64,000 nt of DNA from Bifidobacterium breve (GCA_945883755.1 CAMCXX010000004.1:1-64000), one strand, 5' to 3'; positions 14,276-24,846 are shown, counted from the first letter of the stretch. The notes: generated by a model not told the origin, from the letters alone. Made by a program: numbers and translations.

Positions 14276-15702
14276 AGTAATTCAATTTTTCGAGCTAGTG
14301 CGCCATCTACCATCGCATGCAACTTGGTGCCCTCTGGTAGATACTCCTGCGAAATAATCTCACCGCGTTCATGTACCGCACTGACTAGATCACCACGATT
14401 AAATGGAATTACGACATTAATCTCAACCTTTGGCTTTGGCAGAGCAGCCTCTATCGCCTTAATTAAATTATCTACGCCATAACCGGTACGCGCTGAAATT
14501 GCATAAGCATTTGATTCGCGGCGAAGTAGCTCCATTACAACCTCTGGCTTTGCAACGTCAGCCTTATTAATTGCGATGATCTCCATGATCTCACCGCCAC
14601 CAATATCATCAATTACCTCTCGAACAGCACGGATCTGCTCCATTGGATCTGGGTGGGCACCATCTACCAGGTGCACAATTAAATCCGCCTCCGATACCTC
14701 CTCCAGTGTTGATTTAAAGGCCTCAACTAATTGGTGTGGCAGGTGTCGAACAAAACCAACTGTGTCAACCAATGTATAGATTCGGCCATCATGTGTTTGT
14801 GTCTTACGAACAGTTGGATCTAAGGTGGCAAACAAAGCATTCTCAACTAATACCCCAGCACCAGTTAGGTGATTAAGTAGTGATGATTTACCAGCATTTG
14901 TGTAACCAGCAATTGCAACTGATGGAATATTGTTTCGCCGGCGCTCATTGCGTTTAGTATCCCGAGATACCTTCATCTCTTTAATCTCGCGGCGCAACTT
15001 TGCCATCTTGTCATTAATACGGCGGCGATCTGTTTCGATTTTGGTTTCACCTGGTCCGCGGCCACCAATTCCACCTGCTTGGCGAGATAGTGAATCACCC
15101 CAACCACGAAGCCGCGGCAACATATATGACATCTGCGCTAACTCAACTTGGGCCTTACCTTCACGACTCTTTGCGTGCTGAGCGAAGATATCTAAAATCA
15201 ATGCGGTTCGATCAATTACCTTTACCTTAACCTTTTGTTCAAGGGTGCGAAGTTGCGCAGGTGATAACTCACCATCACAAACAACTGTGTCGGCACCAGT
15301 TGCAACAACTGCTTCACGGACCTCAGTTACCTTACCTGAGCCGATAAATGTTGCAGAGTCAGCTTTATCTCGTCGCTGGATTAACCCTTCCATAACTTGT
15401 GAGCCAGCGGTTTCAGCAAGAGCTGCTAACTCCTTTAATGAGTTCTCGGCATCAAGTGCGCTGCCTTGAGTCCAAACGCCAACCAGAACAACCTTCTCTA
15501 ACCTTAATTGGCGATACTCAGCATCACTAACATCTTGTAACTCAGTAGAAAGACCAGCAACTCGGCGAAGTGCCTGACGATCTTGGAGATCCTGTTGTTT
15601 ACTTTCAACATTTTCAGAGGATTCATACTCTGCCACCGCTTGCGCATTTTCCCGAATTAAGGTTTCAATATCTAAACTATCATCACCTGTTTTATCAATC
15701 AC
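14272..15702 (-). CDS. hflX: ribosome-associated GTPase HflX
   Basis: HflX is a GTPase that binds the 50S subunit and splits stalled or heat-damaged ribosomes. The 476 residues include the N-terminal HflX domain, a glycine-rich RQAGGIGGRGPGETKIE segment, a coiled coil, and the G domain with GYTNAGKSSLL (G1), DTVGF (G3) and NKAD (G4). The start is GTG overlapping the dapF stop (GTGA). Confidence 0.95.
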   Translation of the reverse strand: MIDKTGDDSLDIETLIRENAQAVAEYESSENVESKQQDLQDRQALRRVAGLSTELQDVSDAEYRQLRLEKVVLVGVWTQGSALDAENSLKELAALAETAGSQVMEGLIQRRDKADSATFIGSGKVTEVREAVVATGADTVVCDGELSPAQLRTLEQKVKVKVIDRTALILDIFAQHAKSREGKAQVELAQMSYMLPRLRGWGDSLSRQAGGIGGRGPGETKIETDRRRINDKMAKLRREIKEMKVSRDTKRNERRRNNIPSVAIAGYTNAGKSSLLNHLTGAGVLVENALFATLDPTVRKTQTHDGRIYTLVDTVGFVRHLPHQLVEAFKSTLEEVSEADLIVHLVDGAHPDPMEQIRAVREVIDDIGGGEIMEIIAINKADVAKPEVVMELLRRESNAYAISARTGYGVDNLIKAIEAALPKPKVEINVVIPFNRGDLVSAVHERGEIISQEYLPEGTKLHAMVDGALARKIELL

Positions 15703-16493
15703 AAATACTGATCCAGTTCAACATCCTTCACAATTACCGCTGGTCCAATCAAAGTTGCGTTGCTGTGGCCATCAATTTCTACAATTAATTGACCACCCGG
15801 TGGATTAATAAGCCATTTAATTGGCAGTGATTTCTTGCTTTCAATGGTTGCAGCAAGTGCTACTGCACAGGTACCGGTGCCACATGATTGTGTCTCACCA
15901 ACCCCGCGTTCAAAGACCCGCATATCTAATTGGTTATCATCAGTAAATTGAACAAACTCAACATTTACACCCTCTGGGTAGGCATCTATTGGTGTTACTA
16001 CTGGCGCGGTTTTTAAGTCCCCGACCTTTGATAAATCATCAACAAATACAACTGCATGCGGATTTCCCATATCAATATTTAAACCGCGGTAAGTATTTGC
16101 ACCTTCAACCGCATTAATCTCACCCGGCACCTGCGATACCTGCCCCATATTGACTGAGATATCACCTGTATCTGGCACCGCTAAAAACTTTCGGCCAGCA
16201 CGAGTATTAATTGAATAGATGCCACTTGGTTGATGATTGCGCTCTTGCAGATAACGCGCCATTACCCGAATACCGTTGCCACACATCTCGGCGATCGAGC
16301 CATCGGCATTTCGATAATCCATAAACCATTGATTGCTCTCTTTAATAATTCTGATAAAGCCATCTGCACCGATGCCGGTGTTGCGATCACAGATTCGCTT
16401 TACCTGCTCTGCTGAAAAGGTTAATTTATCTTCACCATCAAATACCAGCACAAAATCATTGTGGGTGCCGTGACCATATGTGCCTAAAACCAT
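15699..16493 (-). CDS. dapF: diaminopimelate epimerase
   Basis: DapF converts LL- to meso-diaminopimelate for lysine and peptidoglycan. The 264 residues have both catalytic cysteines in their motifs, EMCGNGIR and SCGTGTCA. The start ATG overlaps the miaA stop by one base (TAATG). Placement between miaA and hflX is typical of actinobacteria. Confidence 0.95.
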   Translation of the reverse strand: MVLGTYGHGTHNDFVLVFDGEDKLTFSAEQVKRICDRNTGIGADGFIRIIKESNQWFMDYRNADGSIAEMCGNGIRVMARYLQERNHQPSGIYSINTRAGRKFLAVPDTGDISVNMGQVSQVPGEINAVEGANTYRGLNIDMGNPHAVVFVDDLSKVGDLKTAPVVTPIDAYPEGVNVEFVQFTDDNQLDMRVFERGVGETQSCGTGTCAVALAATIESKKSLPIKWLINPPGGQLIVEIDGHSNATLIGPAVIVKDVELDQYL

Positions 16494-17395
16494 TAATTAA
16501 TACTAACCAATAGCTTTTCCATTCGCGCCGCCAAAGTATCAGGTGCCAACCATTTAATTCGATCATCCCGAGAGAACCAGGTCTCCTGCCTTCTAGCATA
16601 AGCACGAGATACCCGCTTGGTCTCCTCTTTCGCAAACTCTTCAGTAGATTCACCATTTAAGTAATCCATTATTTGTTTATACCCCAACGCCATCTTTGCA
16701 GTTGTTGCATCCGCTAATCCCTTAGTCATCAGCAGAGAAACCTCACGGGCAAAACCTTTATCCCACATATCCTCAACTCGCTTATCAATTCGGGCATCTA
16801 AATTTTCTCGATCTAGTACTAAACCAAATTGTCGAGCCGCTGGATATCTGCTGCTCTCCTGCCTTGGCAGATTGGCGGTAAATGGCTTACCAGTTAACTC
16901 AATCACCTCAAGTGCTCTGATTACTCGACGGATATTCTCCTTTGGAATTGCTACCGCAGCAGCTGGATCTAACTTTGCTAACCGCTGGTGCATTACATCA
17001 TTACCAAGTTTTTCCGCCTCATCGGTTATCTGCTGGCGTACCTTTGGATCGGTATCTGGAAAATTTAACTCATCCAATATCGCTTTTATATACAGGCCGG
17101 TACCACCAACTACAACAACAGATTTACCTGCTGCAATTAATTCGTCAATTTTGGTTCTTGCTAAATTTTGATACCAAGAGACATTTGCCTCCTCTTTAAT
17201 CTCAAGTAAATCAATTAAATGATGGGGCACACCATCGCGCTCAGCCACTGTTAATTTAGCGGTGCCAATATCCATTCCTTTATAGAGCTGCATGGAGTCG
17301 GCATTAATGATCTCTGCATCAATCTGCTTTGCGACCGCTACCGCTAAATCACTTTTGCCAGTTGCGGTGGCGCCACAAATGATTATTAGACTCAT
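16493..17395 (-). CDS. miaA: tRNA dimethylallyltransferase
   Basis: MiaA adds a dimethylallyl group to A37 of tRNAs reading codons that begin with U. The 300 residues show the P-loop [12 protein letters not shown], the [17 protein letters not shown] segment, GGTGLYI and the C-terminal YARRQETWF motif. It overlaps the miaB stop by 4 bases. MiaB, which methylthiolates the product, is the next gene upstream. Confidence 0.95.
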   Translation of the reverse strand: MSLIIICGATATGKSDLAVAVAKQIDAEIINADSMQLYKGMDIGTAKLTVAERDGVPHHLIDLLEIKEEANVSWYQNLARTKIDELIAAGKSVVVVGGTGLYIKAILDELNFPDTDPKVRQQITDEAEKLGNDVMHQRLAKLDPAAAVAIPKENIRRVIRALEVIELTGKPFTANLPRQESSRYPAARQFGLVLDRENLDARIDKRVEDMWDKGFAREVSLLMTKGLADATTAKMALGYKQIMDYLNGESTEEFAKEETKRVSRAYARRQETWFSRDDRIKWLAPDTLAARMEKLLVSIN

Positions 17396-18828
17396 AGAGA
17401 TTTAAGTGAGGCAAGTGTTGGTATGCCTAGCAAAATCTTCTTATCTCCTTGCTCATCTACCCAAGCGGTATGGGCATTTCCGCCTTGCGTTTTTTCAACT
17501 GAGATTGGTGCGCCAGCAACGATGTGGTTGGCAAATGCTTCAGTTACCTGCACCTGAACTAAATCTCCTGGACGTGCGGTGTTGGCCGAGTTATCAAAGT
17601 GAGTAAGTCTAAAATCTTGAGCACGCCCTGTTACTCGCTTTAAATCAAGATCATGACGGCCTTCATGGGCGCTAACTAATAATTGAATCTGCTTGCCAAT
17701 TAACTTTGTATTCTCACTCTTGGAAATCTCTTGTTGCACTTGGTGCAGTTGGTTGTAGCGCTGGGCCATTACCTCATCATTAATCTGATCTGGCATCGTG
17801 GCAGCTGGTGTGCCCGGACGTTTTGAGTATTGGAAGGTATAGGCGGCGCTAAATTTTGCAACCTTTACTAAATCAATAGTTTGCGCAAAATCCTCATCAC
17901 TCTCACCTGGAAAACCAACGATGATGTCAGTAGTAATCGCAGCATCTGGAATTGCATTGCGAACCTTTTCTAGAATTCCTAGGTATCGATCTCTGCGGTA
18001 TGACCGACGCATCGCTTGCAAAACCTTATCGCTGCCAGATTGCAGTGGCATATGCAGATGTGGCATCACATTTGGAGTTTGTGCCATCGCATCAATTACA
18101 TCATCGGTGAAATCACGTGGATGTGGTGACATAAAGCGAACTCGCTTTAACTCATCGATCTTGCCGCATTCGCGAAGTAATTTAGAGAAGGCTAATCGAT
18201 CACCAAAATCAACACCGTAGGCATTTACATTTTGACCCAACAAGGTAATCTCAATAACCCCTTGATCAACCAGGGCGCGCACCTCACGCAAAATATCTTC
18301 AGCTGGGCGATCCTTTTCAATGCCGCGAAGTTGGGGAACGATACAAAATGTGCAGGTGTTATTGCAGCCAACTGATACTGAAACCCATGCACTAAATGCA
18401 CTGTCACGTTTTACCGGAAGTGTGGATGGGAAGTGTTCAAGGGACTCTTTAATCTCAACCTGTGATTGCTCCTCAATCCGAGCGCGCTCAAGCAATATTG
18501 GAAGTGAGCCAATATTGTGAGTACCAAAGACCACATCAACATAAGGTGCGCGTTTAATAATCGCATCTTGATCCTTTTGCGCCATACCTCCACCAACTGC
18601 AATTTGAAAGTTTGGATCACTTTTCTTACGTGGCGCTAGGAAGGAGAGATTTCCATAAAGTTTATTATCTGCATTCTCGCGAACTGCACAGGTATTAAAG
18701 ACAACTAAATCCGGGTGGGTATCAGCAAGTGCTTGGGTATAGCCAGCATCAATTAACAATCCAGAGATTCGCTCGGAATCATGGACATTCATCTGGCAGC
18801 CGTAGGTTTCTACGACAAAGGTAGGCAT
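17392..18828 (-). CDS. miaB: tRNA-2-methylthio-N6-dimethylallyladenosine synthase
   Basis: This radical-SAM enzyme converts i6A37 to ms2i6A37. The 478 residues contain the N-terminal MTTase domain with three cluster cysteines (CQM, CAVRE and a third loop region), the radical SAM motif CNNTCTFC, and a C-terminal TRAM domain. A TAGAAT box 7 bases upstream suggests its own leaderless promoter, downstream of recX. Do not confuse it with rimO at 22698. Confidence 0.95.
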   Translation of the reverse strand: MPTFVVETYGCQMNVHDSERISGLLIDAGYTQALADTHPDLVVFNTCAVRENADNKLYGNLSFLAPRKKSDPNFQIAVGGGMAQKDQDAIIKRAPYVDVVFGTHNIGSLPILLERARIEEQSQVEIKESLEHFPSTLPVKRDSAFSAWVSVSVGCNNTCTFCIVPQLRGIEKDRPAEDILREVRALVDQGVIEITLLGQNVNAYGVDFGDRLAFSKLLRECGKIDELKRVRFMSPHPRDFTDDVIDAMAQTPNVMPHLHMPLQSGSDKVLQAMRRSYRRDRYLGILEKVRNAIPDAAITTDIIVGFPGESDEDFAQTIDLVKVAKFSAAYTFQYSKRPGTPAATMPDQINDEVMAQRYNQLHQVQQEISKSENTKLIGKQIQLLVSAHEGRHDLDLKRVTGRAQDFRLTHFDNSANTARPGDLVQVQVTEAFANHIVAGAPISVEKTQGGNAHTAWVDEQGDKKILLGIPTLASLKSL

Positions 18829-18835
18829 ATGCCAA

Positions 18836-18841
18836 ATTCTA
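18836..18841 (-). promoter_or_regulatory. -10 box of miaB
   Basis: TAGAAT ends 7 bases before the miaB ATG, one base more than the usual spacing in this window. Confidence 0.4.
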
Positions 18842-18856
18842 CTTGCTTAAATTACT

Positions 18857-19345
18857 TTAATTAACTCCAGTTAATTCGCGCATAATGCGGGCGCAAATAC
18901 CATGGCCATAACCTTTTCGAGCAAGCAGACCACTGATTCGGCGGTATACAACCTCAGGATCTAAATGGGCGATTGAGTTGTACTTTCGCTGCGCCAAGTT
19001 AAATGCTTGCAGGTACTCAGATTCATCATCAATCTGATCAATTACCTCGGTGATGATGTCCTGGGAGACTCCCTTGTTGCGAAGCTCTGTTGCAATTACT
19101 CGCTTGCTTAACTTTTTAGCACGTTGGCGAGACTCACTCCACAATTTAGCAAACTCGAGATCATTTAATAGACCTTGTAATTCAAGTGAATCAAGTGCGG
19201 CATTTGCGGTATCAATCTCGCAGCCGCGCTTGATCAAATGTTTAAGGAGCTCATCCCTACTCTTCGCACGGGGTGCAAGTGCATACAGTGCAATTGAGAT
19301 CGCCTCGGAGTAGGGATCACTCGTTACTGACTCTTTTGAGCGCAA
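18857..19345 (-). CDS. recX: regulatory protein RecX
   Basis: RecX binds RecA filaments and modulates their activity. The 162 residues are three-helix repeats; typical segments are ALYALAPRAKSRDEL and the C-terminal ARKGYG. It begins with TTG only 8 bases after the recA stop, the standard recA-recX pair. Confidence 0.9.
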   Translation of the reverse strand: MRSKESVTSDPYSEAISIALYALAPRAKSRDELLKHLIKRGCEIDTANAALDSLELQGLLNDLEFAKLWSESRQRAKKLSKRVIATELRNKGVSQDIITEVIDQIDDESEYLQAFNLAQRKYNSIAHLDPEVVYRRISGLLARKGYGHGICARIMRELTGVN

Positions 19346-19353
19346 GTAATTAC

Positions 19354-20454
19354 TTAGAACTCAACATCGGCGGTTGCCTCATCAACAGCAGCAACCAAGG
19401 CAGGATCTATCTCAGTTGGTACATATGATGCGCGGATCTTCGCCTCAATATCATTTGCAAGATCAGGATTATCAATTAGGAAGGCGCGAGCATTCTCTTT
19501 GCCTTGTCCTAGTTGATCTAATTCGTAGGTAAACCAAGCACCAGATTTCTTTACGATGCCAAGATCTACACCCATATCAATTAATGAGCCTTCACGACTG
19601 ATGCCAACACCGTAAATAATGTCGAACTCAGCCTGCTTAAATGGTGGTGAAACCTTGTTCTTCACAATCTTCACCCGAGTACGGTTTCCAACCGCCTCTT
19701 GACCATCCTTTAATGTTTCAATGCGGCGCACATCCATACGAACTGATGCATAGAACTTGAGCGCCTTGCCACCAGTTGTTGTCTCGGGTGAGCCAAAGAA
19801 GACACCGATCTTGTCACGCAACTGGTTGATAAAGATTGCAGTTGTCTTTGATTGGCTTAATGCACCTGTCATTTTACGAAGCGCTTGTGACATCAAACGA
19901 GCTTGTAGACCCATATGTGAGTCACCCATCTCGCCCTCAATTTCAGCGCGAGGAACAAGGGCTGCAACTGAGTCAACCACGATGATATCTAGCGCACCGG
20001 AGCGAACCAACATATCCATGATCTCTAGTGCTTGCTCGCCAGTATCTGGCTGTGAAACTAGTAGCGCATCAATATCTACGCCAAGCTTCTTTGCATACTC
20101 GGGATCTAATGCATGCTCTGCATCGATAAAGGCTGCAATGCCACCAAGTTTTTGGGCATTTGCAATTGCATGCAATGCAACTGTTGTCTTACCTGAGGAT
20201 TCAGGTCCATAAATTTCAATAACGCGGCCTCGTGGCAAGCCACCGACGCCAAGTGCGATATCAAGTGCGACAGATCCAGTTGGAATAACCTCCATTGGAA
20301 CTGCTTCGCGATCGCCCATCTTCATAATGGAGCCTTTACCGAACTGACGCTCGATTTGGGCAAGGGCGGTATCTAGGGATTTACTGCGATCAGAAGATTT
20401 TTTATTATCTTCTCTTTCTTCTCTGGCGCTATCTTTAGCATTTTCTTTAGCCAT
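19354..20454 (-). CDS. recA: recombinase RecA
   Basis: RecA forms filaments on single-stranded DNA, drives homologous pairing, and promotes LexA cleavage. The 366 residues include the P-loop GPESSGKTT, the VDSVAALVP segment, the loop L2 region [12 protein letters not shown], and an acidic C-terminus. The N-terminal 20 residues are a charged extension common in actinobacteria. A GGAAAG sequence precedes the ATG. The gene has a long leader (about 134 bases) and a LexA box in its promoter. Confidence 0.98.
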   Translation of the reverse strand: MAKENAKDSAREEREDNKKSSDRSKSLDTALAQIERQFGKGSIMKMGDREAVPMEVIPTGSVALDIALGVGGLPRGRVIEIYGPESSGKTTVALHAIANAQKLGGIAAFIDAEHALDPEYAKKLGVDIDALLVSQPDTGEQALEIMDMLVRSGALDIIVVDSVAALVPRAEIEGEMGDSHMGLQARLMSQALRKMTGALSQSKTTAIFINQLRDKIGVFFGSPETTTGGKALKFYASVRMDVRRIETLKDGQEAVGNRTRVKIVKNKVSPPFKQAEFDIIYGVGISREGSLIDMGVDLGIVKKSGAWFTYELDQLGQGKENARAFLIDNPDLANDIEAKIRASYVPTEIDPALVAAVDEATADVEF

Positions 20455-20542
20455 GAAGTTTCTTTCCTTTCATTTCCTTGACCAGTACTGGTTTTCCAGC
20501 GAGGTCATATCTCGGTCCAGAAGGTACGGAACATCACTGACG

Positions 20543-20561
20543 GCTGGCATAAGGTGCCAGC
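20543..20561 (-). other. hairpin in the recA leader
   Basis: GCTGGCA and TGCCAGC form a perfect 7-base stem with a 5-base loop about 90 bases before the recA start. No T tract follows, so it is not a terminator. Confidence 0.4.
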
Positions 20562-20594
20562 GGAACTGTGGAACCGCTCTGGTTGGGCATAAAT

Positions 20595-20600
20595 AGTGTA
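20595..20600 (-). promoter_or_regulatory. -10 box of recA
   Basis: TACACT on the minus strand lies directly after the LexA box, giving a transcript start near 20588. Confidence 0.5.
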
Positions 20601-20601
20601 T

Positions 20602-20615
20602 CGAACAACTGTTCG
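20602..20615 (-). promoter_or_regulatory. LexA (SOS) box of recA
   Basis: CGAAC-N4-GTTCG is present exactly, matching the Gram-positive/actinobacterial LexA operator. It touches the recA -10 region, so bound LexA would block initiation. lexA itself is not in the window. Confidence 0.85.
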
Positions 20616-20656
20616 AAAGGCTAGAACCGGCTTACAACACGCCGCTAAGTGATCGG

Positions 20657-20848
20657 CTAGCGAAACTTTTCTGGCATCTGCGGGTTGTGTCTTACCACCG
20701 CACGCCAAATCTCATCTGGCTCATCCCCACGCACAATCGCCTGATTAACGGTGATGCCGCCAAGCTCTGAGTGCACGATGTCCTGCGAGTAGGTAGCTGG
20801 ATCTGGAAAGTAATCACTGATGCGCGAGCGCAACTCTGAGATCCGCAT
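20657..20848 (-). CDS. DUF3046 family protein
   Basis: This 63-residue protein matches the small DUF3046 family, found next to recA in actinobacteria. Typical features are the N-terminal RISELRSRISDYF, a SQDIVHSELGGITVNQAI core and the DEIWRAVVRH segment. Its function is not known. It begins 13 bases after the TetR-like gene's stop and lies just upstream of the recA promoter. Confidence 0.85.
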   Translation of the reverse strand: MRISELRSRISDYFPDPATYSQDIVHSELGGITVNQAIVRGDEPDEIWRAVVRHNPQMPEKFR

Positions 20849-20861
20849 CAGGTGGCGCGAA

Positions 20862-21413
20862 TTAAATAAGGGTACGAACTAAACGCTTAGCCTGGGTTGC
20901 CGACTCTTCCTCGGTAATTGGGGATGCGATCTGAGCGATCAACCAGCGAAGGATTAAGCCACAGCCTGCGCTGTCGGCGCCAAAGATTGCGACCAGTGAT
21001 TGGTGCACCTTTACCCACAGTGGGTGATCTGAGATTGTCATCAGCTTTGCAATATCGGTTGGGTCACTTTCAACCATCTGGCGAAGTGCTAAATCTTGGG
21101 AGATCTCAACCGATAACCGGCGCAGGGACTCCTCTCTGGAATCTGCGGCAATTGCTAAATCAGTTAACCGAGTGATCTCAGAGTCAATTAAAAACTCCAT
21201 CATCTCAGCCTTATCTGCAAATTGATTGTAGATCGTTGCACGAGATACCTGAGCACGTAATGAAATCTCCGCCATGTTGGATTCATAGCTTCCTACCTCA
21301 GCGATAACCTCTTTAGCGCCGCGAAATATAGCTTGGCGAGAGCGGTTGCTAGTTGCGTGTTGTTTGGCGTAGGTGCCAGTTAAATTATCGGGAAGGTTAA
21401 AGGCGGCGGACAA
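20862..21413 (-). CDS. TetR/AcrR-like transcriptional regulator
   Basis: This 183-residue protein has an N-terminal helix-turn-helix of TetR type (about 25-70: AIFRGAKEVIAEVG, ISLRAQVSRATIYNQFADKAEMM) and a helical C-terminal ligand-binding domain. The frame opens with TTG three bases after the stop of the ClgR-like gene; no clear Shine-Dalgarno sequence is seen, so the exact start is uncertain. Target and ligand are unknown. The position within the clgR-recA segment may be conserved. Confidence 0.75.
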   Translation of the reverse strand: MSAAFNLPDNLTGTYAKQHATSNRSRQAIFRGAKEVIAEVGSYESNMAEISLRAQVSRATIYNQFADKAEMMEFLIDSEITRLTDLAIAADSREESLRRLSVEISQDLALRQMVESDPTDIAKLMTISDHPLWVKVHQSLVAIFGADSAGCGLILRWLIAQIASPITEEESATQAKRLVRTLI

Positions 21414-21416
21414 GAT

Positions 21417-21692
21417 TTAAGCTGCGGTTTCGACTACTTGCAGAGTTACAAGTGGTGTCTCATGTGCTCTGACTACATTTGCAACATCTAGCAAAATTGT
21501 AGAGAGTGATAAATCAAGGGCTGAACAGATTGCATTTAACAATTCAGATGAGGCCTCTTTGTGTCCACGCTCTACCTCAGATAGGTAACCAAGTGAGACG
21601 CGGGCAGATTTTGCAACATCACGAAGGGTGCGGCCTTGTTCAATCCGGGCAGCACGTAGTGCGGTGCCGATATGTGAGCGCAGTAAAATCAT
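21417..21692 (-). CDS. clgR: ClgR-type XRE regulator
   Basis: This 91-residue protein has a helix-turn-helix (about 10-65) nearly identical in pattern to actinobacterial ClgR, the activator of clp protease genes: [32 protein letters not shown]. Its location downstream of pgsA and cinA also fits. In other actinobacteria ClgR is itself degraded by Clp. It overlaps the cinA-like stop by 4 bases. Confidence 0.85.
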   Translation of the reverse strand: MILLRSHIGTALRAARIEQGRTLRDVAKSARVSLGYLSEVERGHKEASSELLNAICSALDLSLSTILLDVANVVRAHETPLVTLQVVETAA

Positions 21693-22153
21693 GGCTTAAG
21701 GATACGCTCAAATGAGGCTAATGCACTTTCAATTGTTGCGTGGCGGATCAAATCTCGCGATCCGCGCAGGGAGAGGGCGATCGCAAATACCTCTTTTTTG
21801 CTGGCGATCGCGACCCAAACCGTACCCGCCCTTTGGCCATACGCCGCACCTGGGCCGGCTACCCCAGTGGTTGCAATCGCATAATCGCTATTAAATCTCT
21901 TACGCACACCACTCGCCATCGCTTTAGCGACCTCCTCAGAGACAGCGGTAAATTTCTTTAACATTTTTGCATCTACCTTTAACTCATTAATCTTTACATC
22001 ATCTGCATAAGCAATCACACCACCGAGAAAAACCTTTGAAGAGCCAGCCACCTCAGTAATTGCCGCAGCTAATCCCCCGCCGGTAATTGATTCGGCAACT
22101 GATAAGGTCGCTTTTTTCTTACTTAACTTTTTAACAACTGCGCTGGCAATCAC
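21689..22153 (-). CDS. CinA C-terminal domain (nicotinamide mononucleotide amidase)
   Basis: The 154 residues are a stand-alone CinA C-terminal domain, the PncC-type amidase that deamidates NMN. The motifs [19 protein letters not shown] and TGVAGPG are present. The N-terminal MoaB-like domain of full-length CinA is absent, as in many actinobacteria. It overlaps pgsA by 4 bases. Confidence 0.9.
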   Translation of the reverse strand: MIASAVVKKLSKKKATLSVAESITGGGLAAAITEVAGSSKVFLGGVIAYADDVKINELKVDAKMLKKFTAVSEEVAKAMASGVRKRFNSDYAIATTGVAGPGAAYGQRAGTVWVAIASKKEVFAIALSLRGSRDLIRHATIESALASFERILKP

Positions 22154-22692
22154 TTTTTAATTACCTGTTTAAAGTAGGCCACACCAGTTGTAATTGTTAG
22201 ATAGATTGCAATCGCCATAAAGATATCTCGTGGAATATGTAACCAGGTTGGCAGGGGCAGAATGTAAAAGCCAACCCCAAATGATTGGAAAAAGGTCTTA
22301 AGCTTTGCACCTTTACTGGCTGGAATAACACCATCTTTAATTACTGCAAAGCGCAGCACAGTAACTGCTAACTCGCGAAATAGCAGGATTGCTGTAACCC
22401 ACCAAGAGAGCAATCCTAAAATCGAGGCACCAATTGCAGCGGTAGCCAGCATCGCCTTATCTGCGATTGGATCTAGCAACTTACCAAACTCAGTTATCTG
22501 ATTGCGATCCCTGGCTAACTTGCCATCTAAAATATCTGATAGACCAACTATAAAAAATAAGCCCCAGGCGATTAAGCGCCAGGTTGTATCATCGCCACCA
22601 TTTTTAAAGAGAGCGTATGCGCATACCGGCAAAAGTAAAACCCGCAGGATAGTTAAGGAGTTTGGCAGATTTGGTAGCTCGAACTTGCTCAT
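22150..22692 (-). CDS. pgsA: CDP-diacylglycerol-glycerol-3-phosphate 3-phosphatidyltransferase
   Basis: PgsA makes phosphatidylglycerol phosphate from CDP-diacylglycerol. The 180-residue membrane protein has the CDP-alcohol phosphotransferase motif as DGKLARDRNQITEFGKLLD followed by PIAD (about 56-78). It follows rimO by 5 bases, as in other actinobacteria. cdsA at 62438 supplies the substrate. Confidence 0.93.
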   Translation of the reverse strand: MSKFELPNLPNSLTILRVLLLPVCAYALFKNGGDDTTWRLIAWGLFFIVGLSDILDGKLARDRNQITEFGKLLDPIADKAMLATAAIGASILGLLSWWVTAILLFRELAVTVLRFAVIKDGVIPASKGAKLKTFFQSFGVGFYILPLPTWLHIPRDIFMAIAIYLTITTGVAYFKQVIKK

Positions 22693-22697
22693 GAAAA

Positions 22698-24083
22698 CTA
22701 GATTACCTGAGCAATTAGATCAGCACCGTTAACTTCGCTGATCACCGCATCCACATACTCACCAACTCGGTATCGATTTCGTGATTTTACAAAGGTTGAG
22801 CCATCTACATCTGGTCCTTGGTGATCAGCTCTTCCCTCTTGCTCCGCCTCATCCTCAATTAAAACTCGAACCGCTTGGCCAACTCTTGACTCTGCGCGTT
22901 GAGATAAAACCTCATCAACAATTGTCGATAGCTCCTCTACCCGCTCCTTGATTAACTCTGGCGCAACCTTGTTTGGCAAAGTTTCACCCTCGGTCTTATC
23001 CTCATCTGAATAACCAAATACACCGATCGCATCTAAATTTGCTTCAGAGATAAACTCAACTAACTCAAGGAACTCAGCATCGGTCTCGCCGGGAAAGCCC
23101 ACAATAAAGTTTGATCTAATTCCCGCCTCGGGTGATAGAGCGCGGATCTGGGTAATTAAATGGAGGAACTTCTCACCATCACCAAAGCGGCGCATCCTTC
23201 TTAATAAATCACCACTTGCATGTTGAAAGGAGAGATCAAAGTAGGGAACAACCTTGTCGACCGAGACGATCGCTTGCAACAAGGATGGGCGAACCTCAGC
23301 TGGTTGCAGATAGGAGAGGCGAATGCGCTCGATGCCATCGATTTTGGCTAAATCAGGCAACATCTTCTCCATCAACTTTAAATCACCAAAATCTTTGCCG
23401 TAACTAGTTGTATTTTCACTAACTAAATAAAGCTCACTAACCCCATTTTCAGCTAGCCACTTTGCCTCATCGATGATCTCAGTTGGCCTTCGTGAGACAA
23501 AGGAGCCACGAAAGTATGGAATGGCACAAAATGAACATCGCCGGTCACAGCCACTTGCGATCTTTAGCGGAGCAACAGGTGCGTTATCCAACCGTTTCCG
23601 CAATACCTGACCTATCGGTGCCACCTCTTTTTGCTTGGCTCGATCAGCTGGCGCAATTGGAAGCAGTGCGCGGCGATCCTTAGGTGTGTGGGTATTGATC
23701 TTGCCGCCATCAATAATTGTGGAAAGTCGCTGTGAGATATCCAGGTAATCATCAAAACCTAAGATTGCATCAGCTTCTGGCAGTGCAGTTGCTAGCTCAT
23801 TTCCATAACGCTCAGCCATGCAACCAACAGCAACTACCGCCTTGGTTACACCATTGCCCTTTAGCGAGTGCGCCTCTAACAATGCATCAACTGAATCTTT
23901 TTTCGCGCTCTCAATAAAGCCACAGGTATTGATAACTGCAATTTCAGCTAAGGCGGGATCTGAAACTAATTGCCAACCATCAGCGGCTAACCGGCCAGCT
24001 AACTCTTCAGAGTCAGTCTCATTTCGCGCACAACCCAAGGTCACTAATGCAACGGTGCGGGATTTAATCTCTGAAATACTCAC
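22698..24083 (-). CDS. rimO: ribosomal protein S12 methylthiotransferase
   Basis: RimO is the radical-SAM enzyme that methylthiolates an aspartate of ribosomal protein S12. The 461 residues have the MTTase N-terminal domain beginning [14 protein letters not shown], the radical SAM motif CDRRCSFC, and a TRAM domain. The TLGCARN start and VGFPGETD identify it against MiaB. The start is GTG; a small hairpin lies just upstream. Confidence 0.93.
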   Translation of the reverse strand: MSISEIKSRTVALVTLGCARNETDSEELAGRLAADGWQLVSDPALAEIAVINTCGFIESAKKDSVDALLEAHSLKGNGVTKAVVAVGCMAERYGNELATALPEADAILGFDDYLDISQRLSTIIDGGKINTHTPKDRRALLPIAPADRAKQKEVAPIGQVLRKRLDNAPVAPLKIASGCDRRCSFCAIPYFRGSFVSRRPTEIIDEAKWLAENGVSELYLVSENTTSYGKDFGDLKLMEKMLPDLAKIDGIERIRLSYLQPAEVRPSLLQAIVSVDKVVPYFDLSFQHASGDLLRRMRRFGDGEKFLHLITQIRALSPEAGIRSNFIVGFPGETDAEFLELVEFISEANLDAIGVFGYSDEDKTEGETLPNKVAPELIKERVEELSTIVDEVLSQRAESRVGQAVRVLIEDEAEQEGRADHQGPDVDGSTFVKSRNRYRVGEYVDAVISEVNGADLIAQVI

Positions 24084-24086
24084 AAT

Positions 24087-24102
24087 CCGCTAAGTCTAGC
24101 GG
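24087..24102 (-). other. hairpin upstream of rimO
   Basis: CCGCTA and TAGCGG form a perfect 6-base stem with a 4-base loop, ending 3 bases before the rimO GTG. It contains a TAGACT hexamer on the minus strand that could also be a -10 box (9 bases from the start). Confidence 0.35.
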
Positions 24103-24114
24103 GGAATAAAAAAA

Positions 24115-24846
24115 TTACTCTTTGGTGGCTCCGGCTTGGGTGTACTTATAGCGTGCTACCTCACCAAAATTGCCAGCAACTCCTAAATCAATACCATTTA
24201 AAGTGACCCTTACCGCAGATGCATTTCCAATGGTCATACGTAATGAATCGGGAGCTTGGAAGCTTTGTGTCTGCCCACTTTTAATCTGACCATCAAATAC
24301 TGTTTCACCCTGCTCATTTGTTATTCCAAGCCAGGTTCTGCCATCAACTGCAGTGACAATTAAATTAACACCACTTACATCTGAAGTAGCACTAGGTGCC
24401 GATGGTGATGGCGAAGTGGTTGAAACAGCAACGGTATCTTCATTTGAGGTCGAGACATTATTAATTGCAATGTTAACTACAAATCCAATTCCTAAAACCG
24501 CTGCAGCTAATCCAGCTAAGGTAGAAACCTTCATCACTTTTTTTGCCTTTGGTCGATCAGCAACATTGTTGTCATAAAGTGCATCAATAATTCTTCGAGA
24601 GTTACCTCCCTGTGCTGTCTCAATCTCAGCAACTAACAAATCACCATCTGCCTTAATTACTTTAGCGATTGATCTGATGTGGCCTCGGGCATAGGCAATG
24701 CCACCGCACACCTCAACTGAGTTTTTTTCTAAATCCTCAATTACACCAATTCGAATATTTGTTTTTTTAGCAACCTGCTCAACTGTTAAACCTGCCAGCT
24801 CACGCGCTGCGCGAAGTTTTGAAATCTCAGTCAATGCGGTACCCAT
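24115..24846 (-). CDS. RodZ-like membrane protein with HTH and DUF4115 domains
   Basis: This 243-residue protein has an N-terminal helix-turn-helix (about 9-75), a charged juxtamembrane region, one membrane helix (about 105-127), a Ser/Thr/Pro linker, and a C-terminal beta domain like DUF4115 (about 158-235). This is the layout of RodZ, which ties MreB to the membrane in rod-shaped bacteria. Its place between ftsK and rimO is typical in actinobacteria, where the partner is unclear. No MreB gene is in the window. Confidence 0.88.
   Translation of the reverse strand: MGTALTEISKLRAARELAGLTVEQVAKKTNIRIGVIEDLEKNSVEVCGGIAYARGHIRSIAKVIKADGDLLVAEIETAQGGNSRRIIDALYDNNVADRPKAKKVMKVSTLAGLAAAVLGIGFVVNIAINNVSTSNEDTVAVSTTSPSPSAPSATSDVSGVNLIVTAVDGRTWLGITNEQGETVFDGQIKSGQTQSFQAPDSLRMTIGNASAVRVTLNGIDLGVAGNFGEVARYKYTQAGATKE

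Noticed and set aside
20481-20492. Palindrome ACCAGTACTGGT followed by Ts as a terminator
   Set aside because: It has no loop, and the T run is on the strand opposite to recA transcription, where no gene ends.
20505-20708. Open frame in the recA leader
   Set aside because: It crosses the LexA box, promoter and the DUF3046 gene in another frame, and is not protein-like.
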